Positions 1-7,765 of a stretch of DNA of 64,000 nt are shown here, piece after piece (the first letter of the stretch is position 1; each line of letters begins with the position of its first letter). Location of the stretch: assembly GCF_016925535.1 (NCBI RefSeq), contig NZ_CP070496.1, forward strand, positions 2,728,001 through 2,792,000, written 5' to 3'. Position numbers and translations under genes: made by a program. The stretch comes from Natronoglycomyces albus (GTDB lineage Bacteria > Actinomycetota > Actinomycetes > Mycobacteriales > Micromonosporaceae). Below the pieces are notes generated by a model, which was not told the origin of the DNA, did no database searches, and worked only from the letters and a program-made list of their open reading frames with translations.

Positions 1-184
1 TGCTGGCCAGATGGGCCACCACGGCGTCGGCGAACGAAGAGGTGACGCAGAAGCGTTCACCGAATTCGCCGACGGCCCACTCCAGGATTTCCAGAGCTGA
101 GGAGTCTTCTAGGTCGCGTCCGGCTTGGTCGGCCAGGTCTTTGAGTTCAAAAGGGTCACGTGCTGGGGTGGTTTGTGACGTCAT
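1..184 (-). CDS. cysH: Phosphoadenylyl-/adenylyl-sulfate reductase, N-terminal part (cut by window edge)
   Basis: Reduces activated sulfate (APS or PAPS) to sulfite in the cytoplasm with thioredoxin as donor; SirA then reduces the sulfite to sulfide. Only the first 61 residues are in the window. They begin MTSQTTPARDPF and run through a helical segment into FCVTSSFADAVVAHL, the start of the PP-loop nucleotide-binding domain of the CysH family. The ATG at 184 lies inside the end of the upstream zinc-ribbon gene (overlap 156-184), so the two are probably translationally coupled. The C-terminal catalytic cysteine, and the cysteine pairs that separate APS from PAPS reductases, lie outside the window, so substrate preference cannot be judged. 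Confidence 0.85.
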   Translation of the reverse strand, partial: MTSQTTPARDPFELKDLADQAGRDLEDSSALEILEWAVGEFGERFCVTSSFADAVVAHLAS

Positions 185-383
185 TGGGTATCACCATTCC
201 TTGGAAGGCCACGGTGAAGACGCGGGTGCAGCTGGTGCAGTGCCAGGCGCCTCGCACGGCCTTGGGTTCAGCATTGGCTGGATGGGGATCAGTGGTCTCC
301 TCAGGCTCGCTGGGAGCCCAGGGGCGGAGGTCTTCATCGGCGCAGTAGGGGCAGAAGTAGGGGACGACGCGGGCGTTACTCAT
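156..383 (-). CDS. Small zinc-ribbon protein of the sulfite reductase operon
   Basis: A 75-residue protein with two CxxC knuckles, FCPYC near residue 11 and CTSC near residue 49, expected to hold one zinc ion. A small protein of this kind between sulfite reductase and cysH is common in actinobacteria. Its role is unproven; a redox or assembly role in sulfate reduction is an inference from the operon. The ATG at 383 follows AAAGGGGAA, a fair ribosome site. It starts 57 bases after the sirA stop and overlaps the start of cysH by 29 bases, so the three genes look like one transcript. There is no signal peptide or membrane segment, so it should be cytoplasmic. Confidence 0.75.
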   Translation of the reverse strand: MSNARVVPYFCPYCADEDLRPWAPSEPEETTDPHPANAEPKAVRGAWHCTSCTRVFTVAFQGMVIPNDVTNHPST

Positions 384-440
384 GGGGTTCCCCTTTCCTC
401 ATCGCCGACTGGCCCAGGTTGAGCGCGGTGGGTAGTGACC

Positions 441-2114
441 TCATTTGAGGTCCTCCTCATCAGCGCGGGTGGCCCAGTGCGCGAAGGTTTCGCCTTCGTT
501 GCGCTGGTCCAGGTAGCGACGCGTGACTTTCTCGACATAGTCGGCCAGGTCGGTCGCGGCGACCTTGTGGGCGCGCAGCTTGCGGCCCAGCCCGGCGTCG
601 AGCCCGTGGCCTCCCCCAAGGTGGACCTGGAAGCCTTCTGCTTGTTTGCCATCGACGGTGACAAGCTGCCCTTTGAGGCCGATGTCGGCGGTTTGGGTGC
701 GCGCACAGGCGTTGGGGCAGCCGTTGACGTGTACGGAGATGGGAACGTCAAGCTCCGGGACGCGCTTTTCGAGCTCGGCGACGAGTTCGGCGGCGCGGTC
801 CTTTGTGTTGACGATCGCGAGTTTGCAAAATTCGATGCCGGTGCAGGCCATGGTTGAGCGCCGCCACGGCGAGGGGTCGGCGTGTAGTCCAAGTTCGCGT
901 AGGTCTGCTTTGGCCTCTTCGACCCGCTCTTCGGGCACGTCAAGCAGGAGCAGTTTCTGCATCGGTGTTGTGCGAATGCGGTCGGAGCCGTACTTCTGGG
1001 CGATATCGGCCAAGCGGTCAAGGTGAGTACCGGTGAGCCGCCCCGCCACAAGAGCGGTGCCAAGGTAGTACTTACCGTCAGCTTGTCTGTGCGCGCCCAC
1101 GTGGTCCACAAGCTTGTCTGGCAACGGCGGCGCGTCTAGGTCGGCGAGCTTGTAGCCCAGGTAGTCGTCCTGCAAGATGTCGCGGAACTTCTCGACCCCC
1201 CAGTCCTTGAGGAGATATTTCAGGCGAGCGCGCGTGCGCAGACGCCGGTAGCCATAGTCGCGGAAGATACCGACGACCCCGGCCCACACGTTGGCGACCT
1301 CGGCCGGACTGATCCAGGTGCCAAGCCGCTGAGCGAGCATCGGGTTGGTGGAGAGCCCACCGCCTACCCACAGGTCGTATCCGGGTCCGTGTTCGGGGTG
1401 CACCGCTCCTAGGAAGGAGATGTCGTTGCATTCGTAGGGGATGTCGGGCAGCCACGAGATGGCGGACTTGAACTTGCGTGGCAGGTTCGAGTACGCCTTG
1501 TCGCCGACGTAGCGGGCGGTGATCTCGTCAATAATGCCGGTGGCGTCGAGTACTTCGTCGGCGGAGACCCCCGCCACGGGGCTGCCGAGGATGACGCGGG
1601 GGCAATCGCCACAGGCTTCCTGAGTGTGGAGGCCAACCTCTTCCAGACGTTTCCAGATGTCGGGGACGTCCTCGATCCGAATCCAGTGCAATTGCACGTT
1701 CTGGCGGTCGGTGACGTCGGCTAGGTCGCGGCCGTATTCTTTGGCCAGCGCGGCGACGACTCGCAGCTGGCGCACGCTGAGTTGTCCGCCGTCGATGCGG
1801 ATACGCAACATGAAGTACCGGTCGTCGAGGTCCTCGGGTTCGAGTAGGGCGGTCTTACCGCCGTCGATTCCGGGTTTGCGTTGGGTGTAGAGGCCCCACC
1901 AACGAAGGCGTCCGCGTAGGTCGGCGGGGTCGATGGCGTCAAATCCGGCGTGGGCGTAGATGTTTTCCACGCGGGCGCGCACATTGAGACCGTCGTCGTC
2001 TTTTTTTACCTGCTCGTTCTTGTTCAAGGGCTCGCGATGCCCCAGCGCCCATTGCCCTTGGCCTTTGGGCCGGGAGGGCTTACGGGGGCGAGGGTTGCGG
2101 GTAGGTGTAGTCAC
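441..2114 (-). CDS. sirA: Ferredoxin-dependent assimilatory sulfite reductase (siroheme, 4Fe-4S)
   Basis: Six-electron reduction of sulfite to sulfide for cysteine synthesis, in the cytoplasm with ferredoxin as donor. The 557 residues show two ferrodoxin-like halves (about 70-140 and 345-415), each followed by a siroheme/Fe-S half. The cluster ligands are clear: C424 and C430 (ACTGIEFC) and C466 and C470 (GCPNAC). Y76 (WGLYTQ) and C168 (EACGDC) are 92 residues apart, the same spacing as the Tyr-Cys covalent pair known in M. tuberculosis SirA (Tyr69-Cys161). That favours sulfite over nitrite reductase. It heads the sirA / zinc-ribbon / cysH operon and is preceded by a short leader-peptide ORF at 2261-2356, so it is probably regulated by cysteine supply. 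Confidence 0.93.
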   Translation of the reverse strand: MTTPTRNPRPRKPSRPKGQGQWALGHREPLNKNEQVKKDDDGLNVRARVENIYAHAGFDAIDPADLRGRLRWWGLYTQRKPGIDGGKTALLEPEDLDDRYFMLRIRIDGGQLSVRQLRVVAALAKEYGRDLADVTDRQNVQLHWIRIEDVPDIWKRLEEVGLHTQEACGDCPRVILGSPVAGVSADEVLDATGIIDEITARYVGDKAYSNLPRKFKSAISWLPDIPYECNDISFLGAVHPEHGPGYDLWVGGGLSTNPMLAQRLGTWISPAEVANVWAGVVGIFRDYGYRRLRTRARLKYLLKDWGVEKFRDILQDDYLGYKLADLDAPPLPDKLVDHVGAHRQADGKYYLGTALVAGRLTGTHLDRLADIAQKYGSDRIRTTPMQKLLLLDVPEERVEEAKADLRELGLHADPSPWRRSTMACTGIEFCKLAIVNTKDRAAELVAELEKRVPELDVPISVHVNGCPNACARTQTADIGLKGQLVTVDGKQAEGFQVHLGGGHGLDAGLGRKLRAHKVAATDLADYVEKVTRRYLDQRNEGETFAHWATRADEEDLK

Positions 2115-2260
2115 GTTTCTCCAAAGGTGCGCTTTGCGAATGCCGCAGTGGCTGAGCGGGCATTCGCATTCTTTGCCATTCGCTGCCGAGTCTTGAAAAA
2201 GAGATCTTCGCAGGTTGAGTTACCTGCCCAGAATTGGCTGATAAGGCGACGATGCCGCAA

Positions 2261-2356
2261 TTACATGTCCGAGTGACACGCAGCGCTGAACACACGCCCG
2301 AAGTCCACGTGGAGGCGAGCCACGAGGAGCAGGCGTGAAGGTTGTTCGGCTGACAT
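2261..2356 (-). CDS. Putative cysteine-responsive leader peptide upstream of sirA
   Basis: A 31-codon ORF (ATG at 2356; a shorter 20-codon form from GTG at 2323) that ends HVDFGRVFSAACHSDM. The core H-V-D-x-x-R-V-x-S-A-x-C matches the short actinobacterial peptides annotated as putative leader peptide in front of sulfur-assimilation genes; I recall this pattern and did not search it. The stop is 146 bases before sirA. No strong Shine-Dalgarno precedes either start, so translation may be leaderless. A ribosome stalling at the cysteine codon near the end could couple sirA expression to Cys-tRNA supply; that mechanism is an inference by analogy with cysteine attenuators described in mycobacteria. 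Confidence 0.7.
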   Translation of the reverse strand: MSAEQPSRLLLVARLHVDFGRVFSAACHSDM

Positions 2357-2559
2357 GGTGAAAGATTGACACAGTCCGCCGCTGGTCTCACCCGGCGTTG
2401 CCAATCTGCCACATAGTGGGACGCCTGGTTTGTCTCCGGTGGGGTTCCGATCCGCTCGTGACGTTCGTCCGGTTGTGTCTGCTGGCGCATGGATGTGTGG
2501 GACGGCCCAGGGGCCGCCCCGTGTTTGAGGCGACGGCTCCGAGAGCGAGGTTGGAGGGA

Positions 2560-4038
2560 TCATTGCAAGGCAAACTCGACGATGGCTTCTGTTCCGCCGC
2601 CTTCGCGGGGACGCATCTCGATGGTCCCGCGCAGTTCTCCGGTGACGAGGGTGTGCACGATCTGTAGGCCGAGCCGGTTGGAGTTGTCGACCCGGAATCC
2701 AGCCGGGAGACCCCTTCCGGCGTCGAGGACTGTGACATTGAACGTGTCGCCGGTGCGACGCACTCGCACTATGACTTCTCCAGTCTGGCCTGGCGCGTAG
2801 GCGTGCTCCACGGCGTTTTGCAGCAGTTCGTTGACAACCATGACCAACGGAGTGGCTTGTTCGGAGGGCAGGACACCGAAAGAGCCGTCCCTGCGGACGC
2901 TCACTCGCGATTCCGTGGCGGCGACTTCTCCGGCCATTGCGGAAACCCTGTCGACGATGGAGTCGAAGCTAACCGATTCATCGGAGGACTGTGCGAGCGT
3001 TTCGTGCACCATCGCGATGGAGGCGACACGGCGTACAGATTCTTCCAACGCGCTGCGAGCCTGGGGCGACCCCATGCGTCGAGCTTGTAGCCGCAACAGT
3101 GCGGCGACGGTTTGCAGGTTGTTCTTGACTCGGTGGTGAATCTCGCGGATGGTCGCGTCTTTGGTCACAAGTTCTCGGTCCAGCCGCCGCACTTCGGTGA
3201 TGTCGCGGACCAAGATGAAGGCCCCGGCTGGTTCGCCCTGCGGACGCAGTGGCAAGGCTCGCATGAGAACTGTGGCTCCGCGTGCCTCAAGCTCCTTGCG
3301 GCGAGGGGTGTCTCCGGCCAGCGCGACTTTGATGCGCCGAGCGGCGTCCTTGCCCACGGCGGGATCGTTGGGCAAGGAGCGGGTGAGTTCGACCAGGTTC
3401 TCGCCCTGCAGGTGACCCGAGACTCCCATGCGGCGATAGGCCGACAGCGCGTTGGGCGAGGCGTAGCGGACGATTCCGTCTGGGCCGATTCTGACGACGC
3501 CGTCGCCGATGCGTGGAGCGGTGGTCGGTTCGCCGGGTAGCAACGGCGGGGGAAATCCGCCCTCGGGAATCATTTGCACTAGGTAGTCGGCAGTCTTGAG
3601 GTAGTTAAGTTCCAGGTGGGAGGGGCCACGGGTGTCGATGAGATTGGTGTCGCGGGCGACGATGGCGATGATTTTCTTGCGGTCGCGTCTGCGCACGGGC
3701 ACCGCTTCGTGACGGGCGGCGACTTGGTCGCGCCACACGGGGTCGCCTTCGCGAAAGATGCGTCCCTCGGTGAAGGCGGCATGGATGTGGGCGGCCTCGG
3801 CCCCGTCGACAATCCGCCCTACTTGATCCTCGTAGTATGCCGTTTGCGCCGTGGTTGGCCGCACTTGCGCCAAACACACATATTTTCCCGCGTCGCGCTG
3901 GACTGGGGCCCACAGCAGCAGGTCGGCGAAGGATAGGTCGGCTAGTAGCTGCCATTCGGCCACTAGCCGCTGTAGGTGGGATACGGAGTTGGACGACAGG
4001 TCGGTATAGGAGTGGATGACGTCTCGCAGAGTTGACAC
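2560..4038 (-). CDS. pdtaS: Sensor histidine kinase PdtaS (GAF-PAS-HisKA_2-HATPase)
   Basis: A cytoplasmic sensor kinase of the PdtaS/PdtaR type; in mycobacteria it phosphorylates an ANTAR antiterminator response regulator. About 492 residues: GAF-like domain (about 20-150), PAS-like domain (about 180-285), then the HisKA_2 dimerisation helix with HHRVKNNLQ holding the phospho-accepting histidine, and a HATPase with NELLQNAVEHAY (N box) and DAGRGLP (G1). No membrane segment. I chose the GTG at 4038 (STLRDVIHSYTDLSS) because it matches the N-terminus I recall for Rv3220c; an upstream in-frame start at 4083 adds 15 unconserved residues. No regulator gene is adjacent. In M. tuberculosis whiB1 is next to it; here a different WhiB lies about 8 kb away. 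Confidence 0.9.
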   Translation of the reverse strand: MSTLRDVIHSYTDLSSNSVSHLQRLVAEWQLLADLSFADLLLWAPVQRDAGKYVCLAQVRPTTAQTAYYEDQVGRIVDGAEAAHIHAAFTEGRIFREGDPVWRDQVAARHEAVPVRRRDRKKIIAIVARDTNLIDTRGPSHLELNYLKTADYLVQMIPEGGFPPPLLPGEPTTAPRIGDGVVRIGPDGIVRYASPNALSAYRRMGVSGHLQGENLVELTRSLPNDPAVGKDAARRIKVALAGDTPRRKELEARGATVLMRALPLRPQGEPAGAFILVRDITEVRRLDRELVTKDATIREIHHRVKNNLQTVAALLRLQARRMGSPQARSALEESVRRVASIAMVHETLAQSSDESVSFDSIVDRVSAMAGEVAATESRVSVRRDGSFGVLPSEQATPLVMVVNELLQNAVEHAYAPGQTGEVIVRVRRTGDTFNVTVLDAGRGLPAGFRVDNSNRLGLQIVHTLVTGELRGTIEMRPREGGGTEAIVEFALQ

Positions 4039-4139
4039 GCAAGCAACAATACTCCCCCGCCCTAGACCGGACACCGTACGCAAACGACGCGCCCTCCCTG
4101 CGGGTGACGCGCCGTGGCCTTGGAGTTCTCGACTCCTTA

Positions 4140-5210
4140 TTAGTAAGTCTCGGTGATCTTCTTCAGGCCGCGCGGCGCATCGGGGTTCTCTCCCCGGGCG
4201 ATGGCGATGTGCATGGCCAGTTCTTGCAACGGCAGGATGTCGAGCATTGCCGCGACGCGCTCATCAACGTCAGGGCTACTCATGCGGGCCGATTGGCCGG
4301 GAAGGTCGTGGGGTCCGATGGTGACGATGTCGGCACGCCGCTCGTCGAGTCGGGTCAACACCTCGCGCATGGCGTGGCCGCCGGGCCCGGATCCGACTAT
4401 GGCCAGCACTGGCACGGCTGAGTCGGCCATGGCCAACGGGCCGTGCAGTAGGTCGGCTCCCGAAAACGCCAGGGCCGGTACGTAGGAGGTCTCCATGAGT
4501 TTGAGCGCGGTCTCTCGGGCGGTCGGGTAGGCGTAGCCACGTCCGGTCGTGATCAGTTTCTGCGCGAAACGGTATCGCTCGGCCAGTTCTTTGGCCACGG
4601 AGTTCTCTAGGGCTTGCGAGGCGAGGTCGGGCAACTGTGCCAACAGCTCCTGTTCGGGCGCGGCCAAGGTCCCCGTTCCGGTGCGTATTCCTTCGATGAG
4701 CATCAGGAGGGCCAGCAACTCGGCGGTGTAGGTCTTGGTCGCGGCGACAGCGCGTTCGTGACCGGCCGCGACATCGATGTGCAGGTCGGCGGTTTCGGCT
4801 AGTGGCGAGTCGGGGTTATTGGTGATGGCCAGGGTTGTGGCCCCGGATTTACTCGCGGCTCGCAGTACGGCGGTGAGGTCGGGGGAACCGCCGGACTGGC
4901 TAACACCGACGACGAGACTGCCAGCGTAGTTTGGGGTGCCGCCGTACACGCTCATGACCGAAGGGCTGGCCAGGGAGGCCGGGATGCCAAGTCGAATTTC
5001 GCTGAGGTAGGTGCCGTAGAGGGCGGCGTGGTCAGAGGTGCCGCGCGCGGTGAACACAATCGAGCGTGGTTTGAGCTCAGAAATGCGGGCGGCCACGGCC
5101 GCGATCTGGGCTGCCTGATTACTCAAAAGACCTGCGTAGACCTCGGGTTGTTCTCCGATGTCCTGGTGCATTCCCACACCTGGAATGGTGTCGCTGTCGG
5201 GTGCGTTCAC
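4140..5210 (-). CDS. SIS-domain sugar-phosphate enzyme (glucosamine-6-P deaminase/isomerase-like)
   Basis: 356 residues with two SIS domains and no glutaminase domain. It resembles the isomerase half of GlmS and the NagB-II/AgaS deaminases that act on amino-sugar phosphates. Visible motifs are ARGTSDHAA (first SIS phosphate loop), VSQSGGSPDL (Ser-rich sugar-phosphate loop), ERAVAATKTYTAEL and ETSYVPALAF. Without the glutaminase part, a catabolic deaminase on glucosamine-6-phosphate is more likely than synthesis, but substrate is inferred. The GTG start at 5210 has a perfect AGGAGG six bases upstream; the ATG 13 codons later (MHQDIGEQPEVY) is the alternative. A promoter candidate lies at 5253-5282. 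Cytoplasmic. Confidence 0.85.
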   Translation of the reverse strand: MNAPDSDTIPGVGMHQDIGEQPEVYAGLLSNQAAQIAAVAARISELKPRSIVFTARGTSDHAALYGTYLSEIRLGIPASLASPSVMSVYGGTPNYAGSLVVGVSQSGGSPDLTAVLRAASKSGATTLAITNNPDSPLAETADLHIDVAAGHERAVAATKTYTAELLALLMLIEGIRTGTGTLAAPEQELLAQLPDLASQALENSVAKELAERYRFAQKLITTGRGYAYPTARETALKLMETSYVPALAFSGADLLHGPLAMADSAVPVLAIVGSGPGGHAMREVLTRLDERRADIVTIGPHDLPGQSARMSSPDVDERVAAMLDILPLQELAMHIAIARGENPDAPRGLKKITETY

Positions 5211-5252
5211 GGGTGGCCTCCTGACCTCAGAATGAATTGCGTGATTAATTAA

Positions 5253-5282
5253 AGCTTACTTTCTGATTGCAAATGACGTCAA
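5253..5282 (-). promoter_or_regulatory. Candidate housekeeping promoter for the SIS-domain gene
   Basis: On the minus strand, TTGACG (5277-5282) and TAAGCT (5253-5258) are separated by 18 bases, a good match to a sigma-70-type promoter pair, about 40 bases before the GTG at 5210. AT-rich half-repeats (GTGATT near 5241 and AATCAC near 5306) flank it and could be an operator for a sugar-responsive repressor. No DasR-type site is evident. Confidence 0.45.
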
Positions 5283-5633
5283 CCTCCTCATTTCGATCAC
5301 AATCAATCACACACACATGAGGTTGGCGGACCCTCAAGCACGACGAACCCGCCGTTTCCACATGCATGGCCTCACCTTCGCCCCCATTCCTAGGGCTAGC
5401 CGGGCGGCCGGGCGATCGGGAAACGTCGAGTCCATCGACAGTGTTTGCATGCCAGCAGAGACCTCTTTAGGAAATGACCGGTGCCAGCACGTGGTCAGCG
5501 GGGAAACCACCAGTTGAAAGACCAACCACGTACTCCACTTAGGAGGGACTGCGCACCGGGGCGCGAAACTAGAGGCCTCTGTAAAGCTAGACAGCCTTCG
5601 CACCGCCAGGCCGACAGCCACCACTTGTTTCCT
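5283..5633. other. Geneless stretch, about 350 bases
   Basis: Lies between the end of the biotin-carrier gene and the SIS-gene promoter. ORFs here have no protein-like composition. Short pairable pieces exist (around 5490-5510, GTGGTCAGCGGGGAAACCAC), but I could not match them to a cobalamin, c-di-GMP or other known riboswitch, RNase P or tmRNA. I see nothing firm in it. Confidence 0.4.
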
Positions 5634-5849
5634 TTATTCCAGCACTGCGATGAGGTCGCCCTCTTGAATGACATCCCCAGCGGCCACGGCAATCCGCGCG
5701 ACCCGGCCAGGCTCCTCTGGCACCGCAGGTATTTCCATCTTCATCGACTCCAGTAGCACCAGGGTCTGACCTGCCTTGACCTCCTGGCCGACCTCAACTT
5801 CAATGCGCAGAACGTTCGCAGGAATTTCGGCTCGCACTTCTTCGGCCAC
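5634..5849 (-). CDS. Biotin/lipoyl-binding carrier protein (TB7.3-like)
   Basis: A 71-residue stand-alone biotinyl domain. The attachment lysine sits in ESMKMEIP (MKM motif), between two four-strand halves, EIPANVLRIEVEVGQEV and RVARIAVAAGDVI. It should carry CO2 for an acyl-CoA carboxylase or serve as a free biotin carrier; the partner is not in this window. M. tuberculosis Rv3221c (TB7.3) has the same size and a similar location beside pdtaS. I chose the GTG at 5849 because GAGGAG lies six bases upstream and the product then has the family length; the open frame extends to 5942 without conserved residues. Confidence 0.88.
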   Translation of the reverse strand: MAEEVRAEIPANVLRIEVEVGQEVKAGQTLVLLESMKMEIPAVPEEPGRVARIAVAAGDVIQEGDLIAVLE

Positions 5850-5956
5850 GTCGGGCTCCTCTCCTTGGTCGTCGCTCAGACAGTACGTCGACAACTCTGC
5901 GGCGCGTTCCACAGGCCCCGGTATTGTGGGCCCCTGATCCAATTAAAGGAGGAGTC

Positions 5957-6031
5957 ATGGCTCGTCGCGCACGGAAACGCAAAGGTCGCAAAAAAAAGGC
6001 CGCCAACCACGGCAAACGACCGAACAGCTAG
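5957..6031 (+). CDS. Ribosomal protein bL37 (24 residues)
   Basis: Encodes a 24-residue, very basic peptide starting MARRARKRKGRKKKA and ending ANHGKRPNS. The NHGKRPN tail is the signature of actinobacterial bL37, a small large-subunit protein first seen in mycobacterial ribosome structures and also called an AURKAIP1/COX24-domain protein. The ATG at 5957 has a strong AAAGGAGGAG just upstream. It is divergent from the biotin carrier. It is short enough to be missed by gene finders using a 60-residue cutoff. It binds 23S rRNA in the assembled ribosome. Confidence 0.9.
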   Translation: MARRARKRKGRKKKAANHGKRPNS

Positions 6032-6500
6032 GGTGGACGCACTGAACCGGTCCCGGTGAGGGCGGCACCGCCCGGCCCGCCTGGATTCGCGGTTTGGCAA
6101 TTCGTACAGTGAGATGGGTCCCGACAGGGCCTGTGATGAGGAAAGGCGTCGGAGGTGCTGCAATGACTCCGACGGCATAGGTGGCCTAACCTGGGGAGAC
6201 CCCGGAATGACCACCCGCCCGAATTTCGCGTTCGGGCCGCCACAGCCAGACATAATGTCTGGGCCCATCTCAAATGAGTGGCCTATGCAAAGTGGGTTGG
6301 AAAGGCAATCGCGACACCGCCTAGCGGATGGACGATGACTCGTCAGTGTCGCTGGCAAATGCCCTCCAGCTCGCTTTTTCATAAGCCCAAACGAGTGCTG
6401 TAGCCGTTGGGACACAGTACCTTTGAACGAAGCGTTACTTTACTAATGCTTCGGTGATCGCCCGAAGATGTGCCCCACCCTGAGACAAGAACCGAGACGG
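6032..6500. other. Geneless stretch with two inverted repeats
   Basis: No convincing ORF between bL37 and the TetR gene. It holds a perfect palindrome CCAGACAT-A-ATGTCTGG at 6246-6262, which could be an operator or short hairpin, and a larger inverted repeat at 6428-6453 described separately. Confidence 0.5.
6428..6453. promoter_or_regulatory. Candidate TetR operator (inverted repeat)
   Basis: CGAAGCGTTA (6428-6437), six bases, then TAATGCTTCG (6444-6453). The 10-base arms pair with a single G-T mismatch. It sits 48 bases before the TetR start at 6501, the usual place for an autoregulatory TetR operator. The assignment is by position and symmetry only. Confidence 0.5.
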
Positions 6501-7100
6501 ATGAGCGAACAACCACGCAATACCCGCGAAAAGATCCAAAAAACCGCTATCGAGCTGTTTTCAGAACAGGGATACGAACAGACCTCGCTGCGTGAAATCG
6601 CGGACCGTCTCGGAGTGACTAAGGCGGCCCTGTACTACCACTTCAAAACCAAGGAAGAGATCGCGGCAAGTTTCTTCGACTCCTATGCCTCCGATGTCGA
6701 CGAGATCTGCGAGTGGGCCGAGGGCGAACCGCGCTCCATCGAGACCCGCATCGAGATCGTTCGGCGGTACTCCGAAGTCATCCAGGCCCACGTCCCCGTC
6801 TTGAAATTCATGTATCACAACCAAGCCGCACTCTCACGGCTCGACCGGGGCTCGATTTTCCGAGAGCGAATCATCCGGCTGCACAATCTCATGGTCGACG
6901 AGAACGACCCCCTGATCAACAAATTGCGAGCCTGGGATTCTCTCAGCAGCCTGTACTCGGCGTGGATCACATATCGCGGCGCTCGCCACGCCGATCCCGG
7001 CGAACTATACGACGCGTCGATGCAGATCTCCATCAGTCTGCTCCAAGCTAATGACGCGGGCACAGATACGCTGCCTTCGCAGGTAGCGGTACCTGAATAG
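6501..7100 (+). CDS. TetR/AcrR-family transcriptional regulator
   Basis: A one-component repressor of about 199 residues. The N-terminal helix-turn-helix is clear: TREKIQKTAIELFSEQGYEQ followed by TSLREIADRLGVTKAALYYHF. The remaining 140 residues are a helical ligand domain that I cannot assign to a ligand. I chose the ATG at 6501 (MSEQPRNTREK); an upstream ATG at 6468 adds 11 residues with no conservation. No gene follows on the same strand, and the neighbours (bL37, arfB) are housekeeping, so its target may be itself or distant. The inverted repeat at 6428-6453 is the likely operator. Confidence 0.88.
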   Translation: MSEQPRNTREKIQKTAIELFSEQGYEQTSLREIADRLGVTKAALYYHFKTKEEIAASFFDSYASDVDEICEWAEGEPRSIETRIEIVRRYSEVIQAHVPVLKFMYHNQAALSRLDRGSIFRERIIRLHNLMVDENDPLINKLRAWDSLSSLYSAWITYRGARHADPGELYDASMQISISLLQANDAGTDTLPSQVAVPE

Positions 7101-7338
7101 GCCAGCGCCCCGGTAGCGACTCCTGGTCGGATCCGGCCCGCATGCCGCAGGTGGTCAACGTGGGCCCCAATTCACCGGCCAATTTCATTCGGCCCTCACG
7201 CTAGCCAGCGCCAGTACATCGGCTCATTCGCCAAGCAGCTGCGGTCAGCGTCTTTCTTCGGCAAATCCGAGAGCTTGTCTTCGCTAAAGCGGGCCGATTC
7301 GAACCGTGGGGCGCGCAAGGCCCGCTTCGGGGTCGTGC

Positions 7339-7758
7339 TCACGGATAGTCGTTGCGGCGCAGGCGTTTGGTCTGGCTACGGCGGCGTTTGTTTTCCTTGC
7401 GGCGACGCATGGCTGCCCGGGAGGGCTTCGTGGGGCGCCGAGGCGGGGGTGGCGGCTTAAGCGCCTCCCGCAGAATCTGCGCCACCCGCTCCCGGGCAGC
7501 CTTGCGGTTTTGCAGCTGAGAACGGTACTCGCTGGCCGCCACGGTCAATACCCCGTCGGTTAGCTGACCGGACAGGCGCGACAATACCCGCTCACGCAAG
7601 TTTTCCGGCAAGGCTGCCGTCAGGCGTAGGTCGACGGACAATTCGGCGCGAGAGTCGGTGGTGTTGACACCCTGTCCGCCGGGTCCGGACGAACGCGAAA
7701 ACCGCCACACTAGGTCAGCCTCAGGTATGACGACCTGTTCGGTGACATAGATAGGCAT
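7339..7758 (-). CDS. arfB: Alternative ribosome-rescue peptidyl-tRNA hydrolase ArfB (YaeJ)
   Basis: A 139-residue class-I release-factor-like protein without a codon-recognition domain. It enters stalled non-stop ribosomes and hydrolyses the peptidyl-tRNA. The catalytic GGQ is in SGPGGQGVNTTDSRAEL near residue 30. The C-terminus (about 100-139) is a lysine/arginine-rich, proline-rich tail ending RRRSQTKRLRRNDYP, which in this family inserts into the empty mRNA channel. The start at 7758 (MPIYVTEQVVIPE) has GAGGAG ten bases upstream. It begins only 7 bases after the stop of the upstream TetR gene, so the two are co-transcribed. Confidence 0.92.
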   Translation of the reverse strand: MPIYVTEQVVIPEADLVWRFSRSSGPGGQGVNTTDSRAELSVDLRLTAALPENLRERVLSRLSGQLTDGVLTVAASEYRSQLQNRKAARERVAQILREALKPPPPPRRPTKPSRAAMRRRKENKRRRSQTKRLRRNDYP

Positions 7759-7765
7759 AGCGGCG

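Noticed and set aside
380-1111. Long minus-strand frame inside sirA
   Set aside because: It overlaps the well-supported sirA frame and has biased, low-complexity composition.
5490-5600. Possible cobalamin or c-di-GMP riboswitch
   Set aside because: Pieces such as GGGGAAACCAC recall riboswitch cores, but the conserved blocks do not occur in the right order and the downstream gene has no matching role.
6246-6262. Palindrome CCAGACATAATGTCTGG as a dif or IdeR site
   Set aside because: It does not match the XerCD dif or iron-box consensus; left as an unassigned palindrome.
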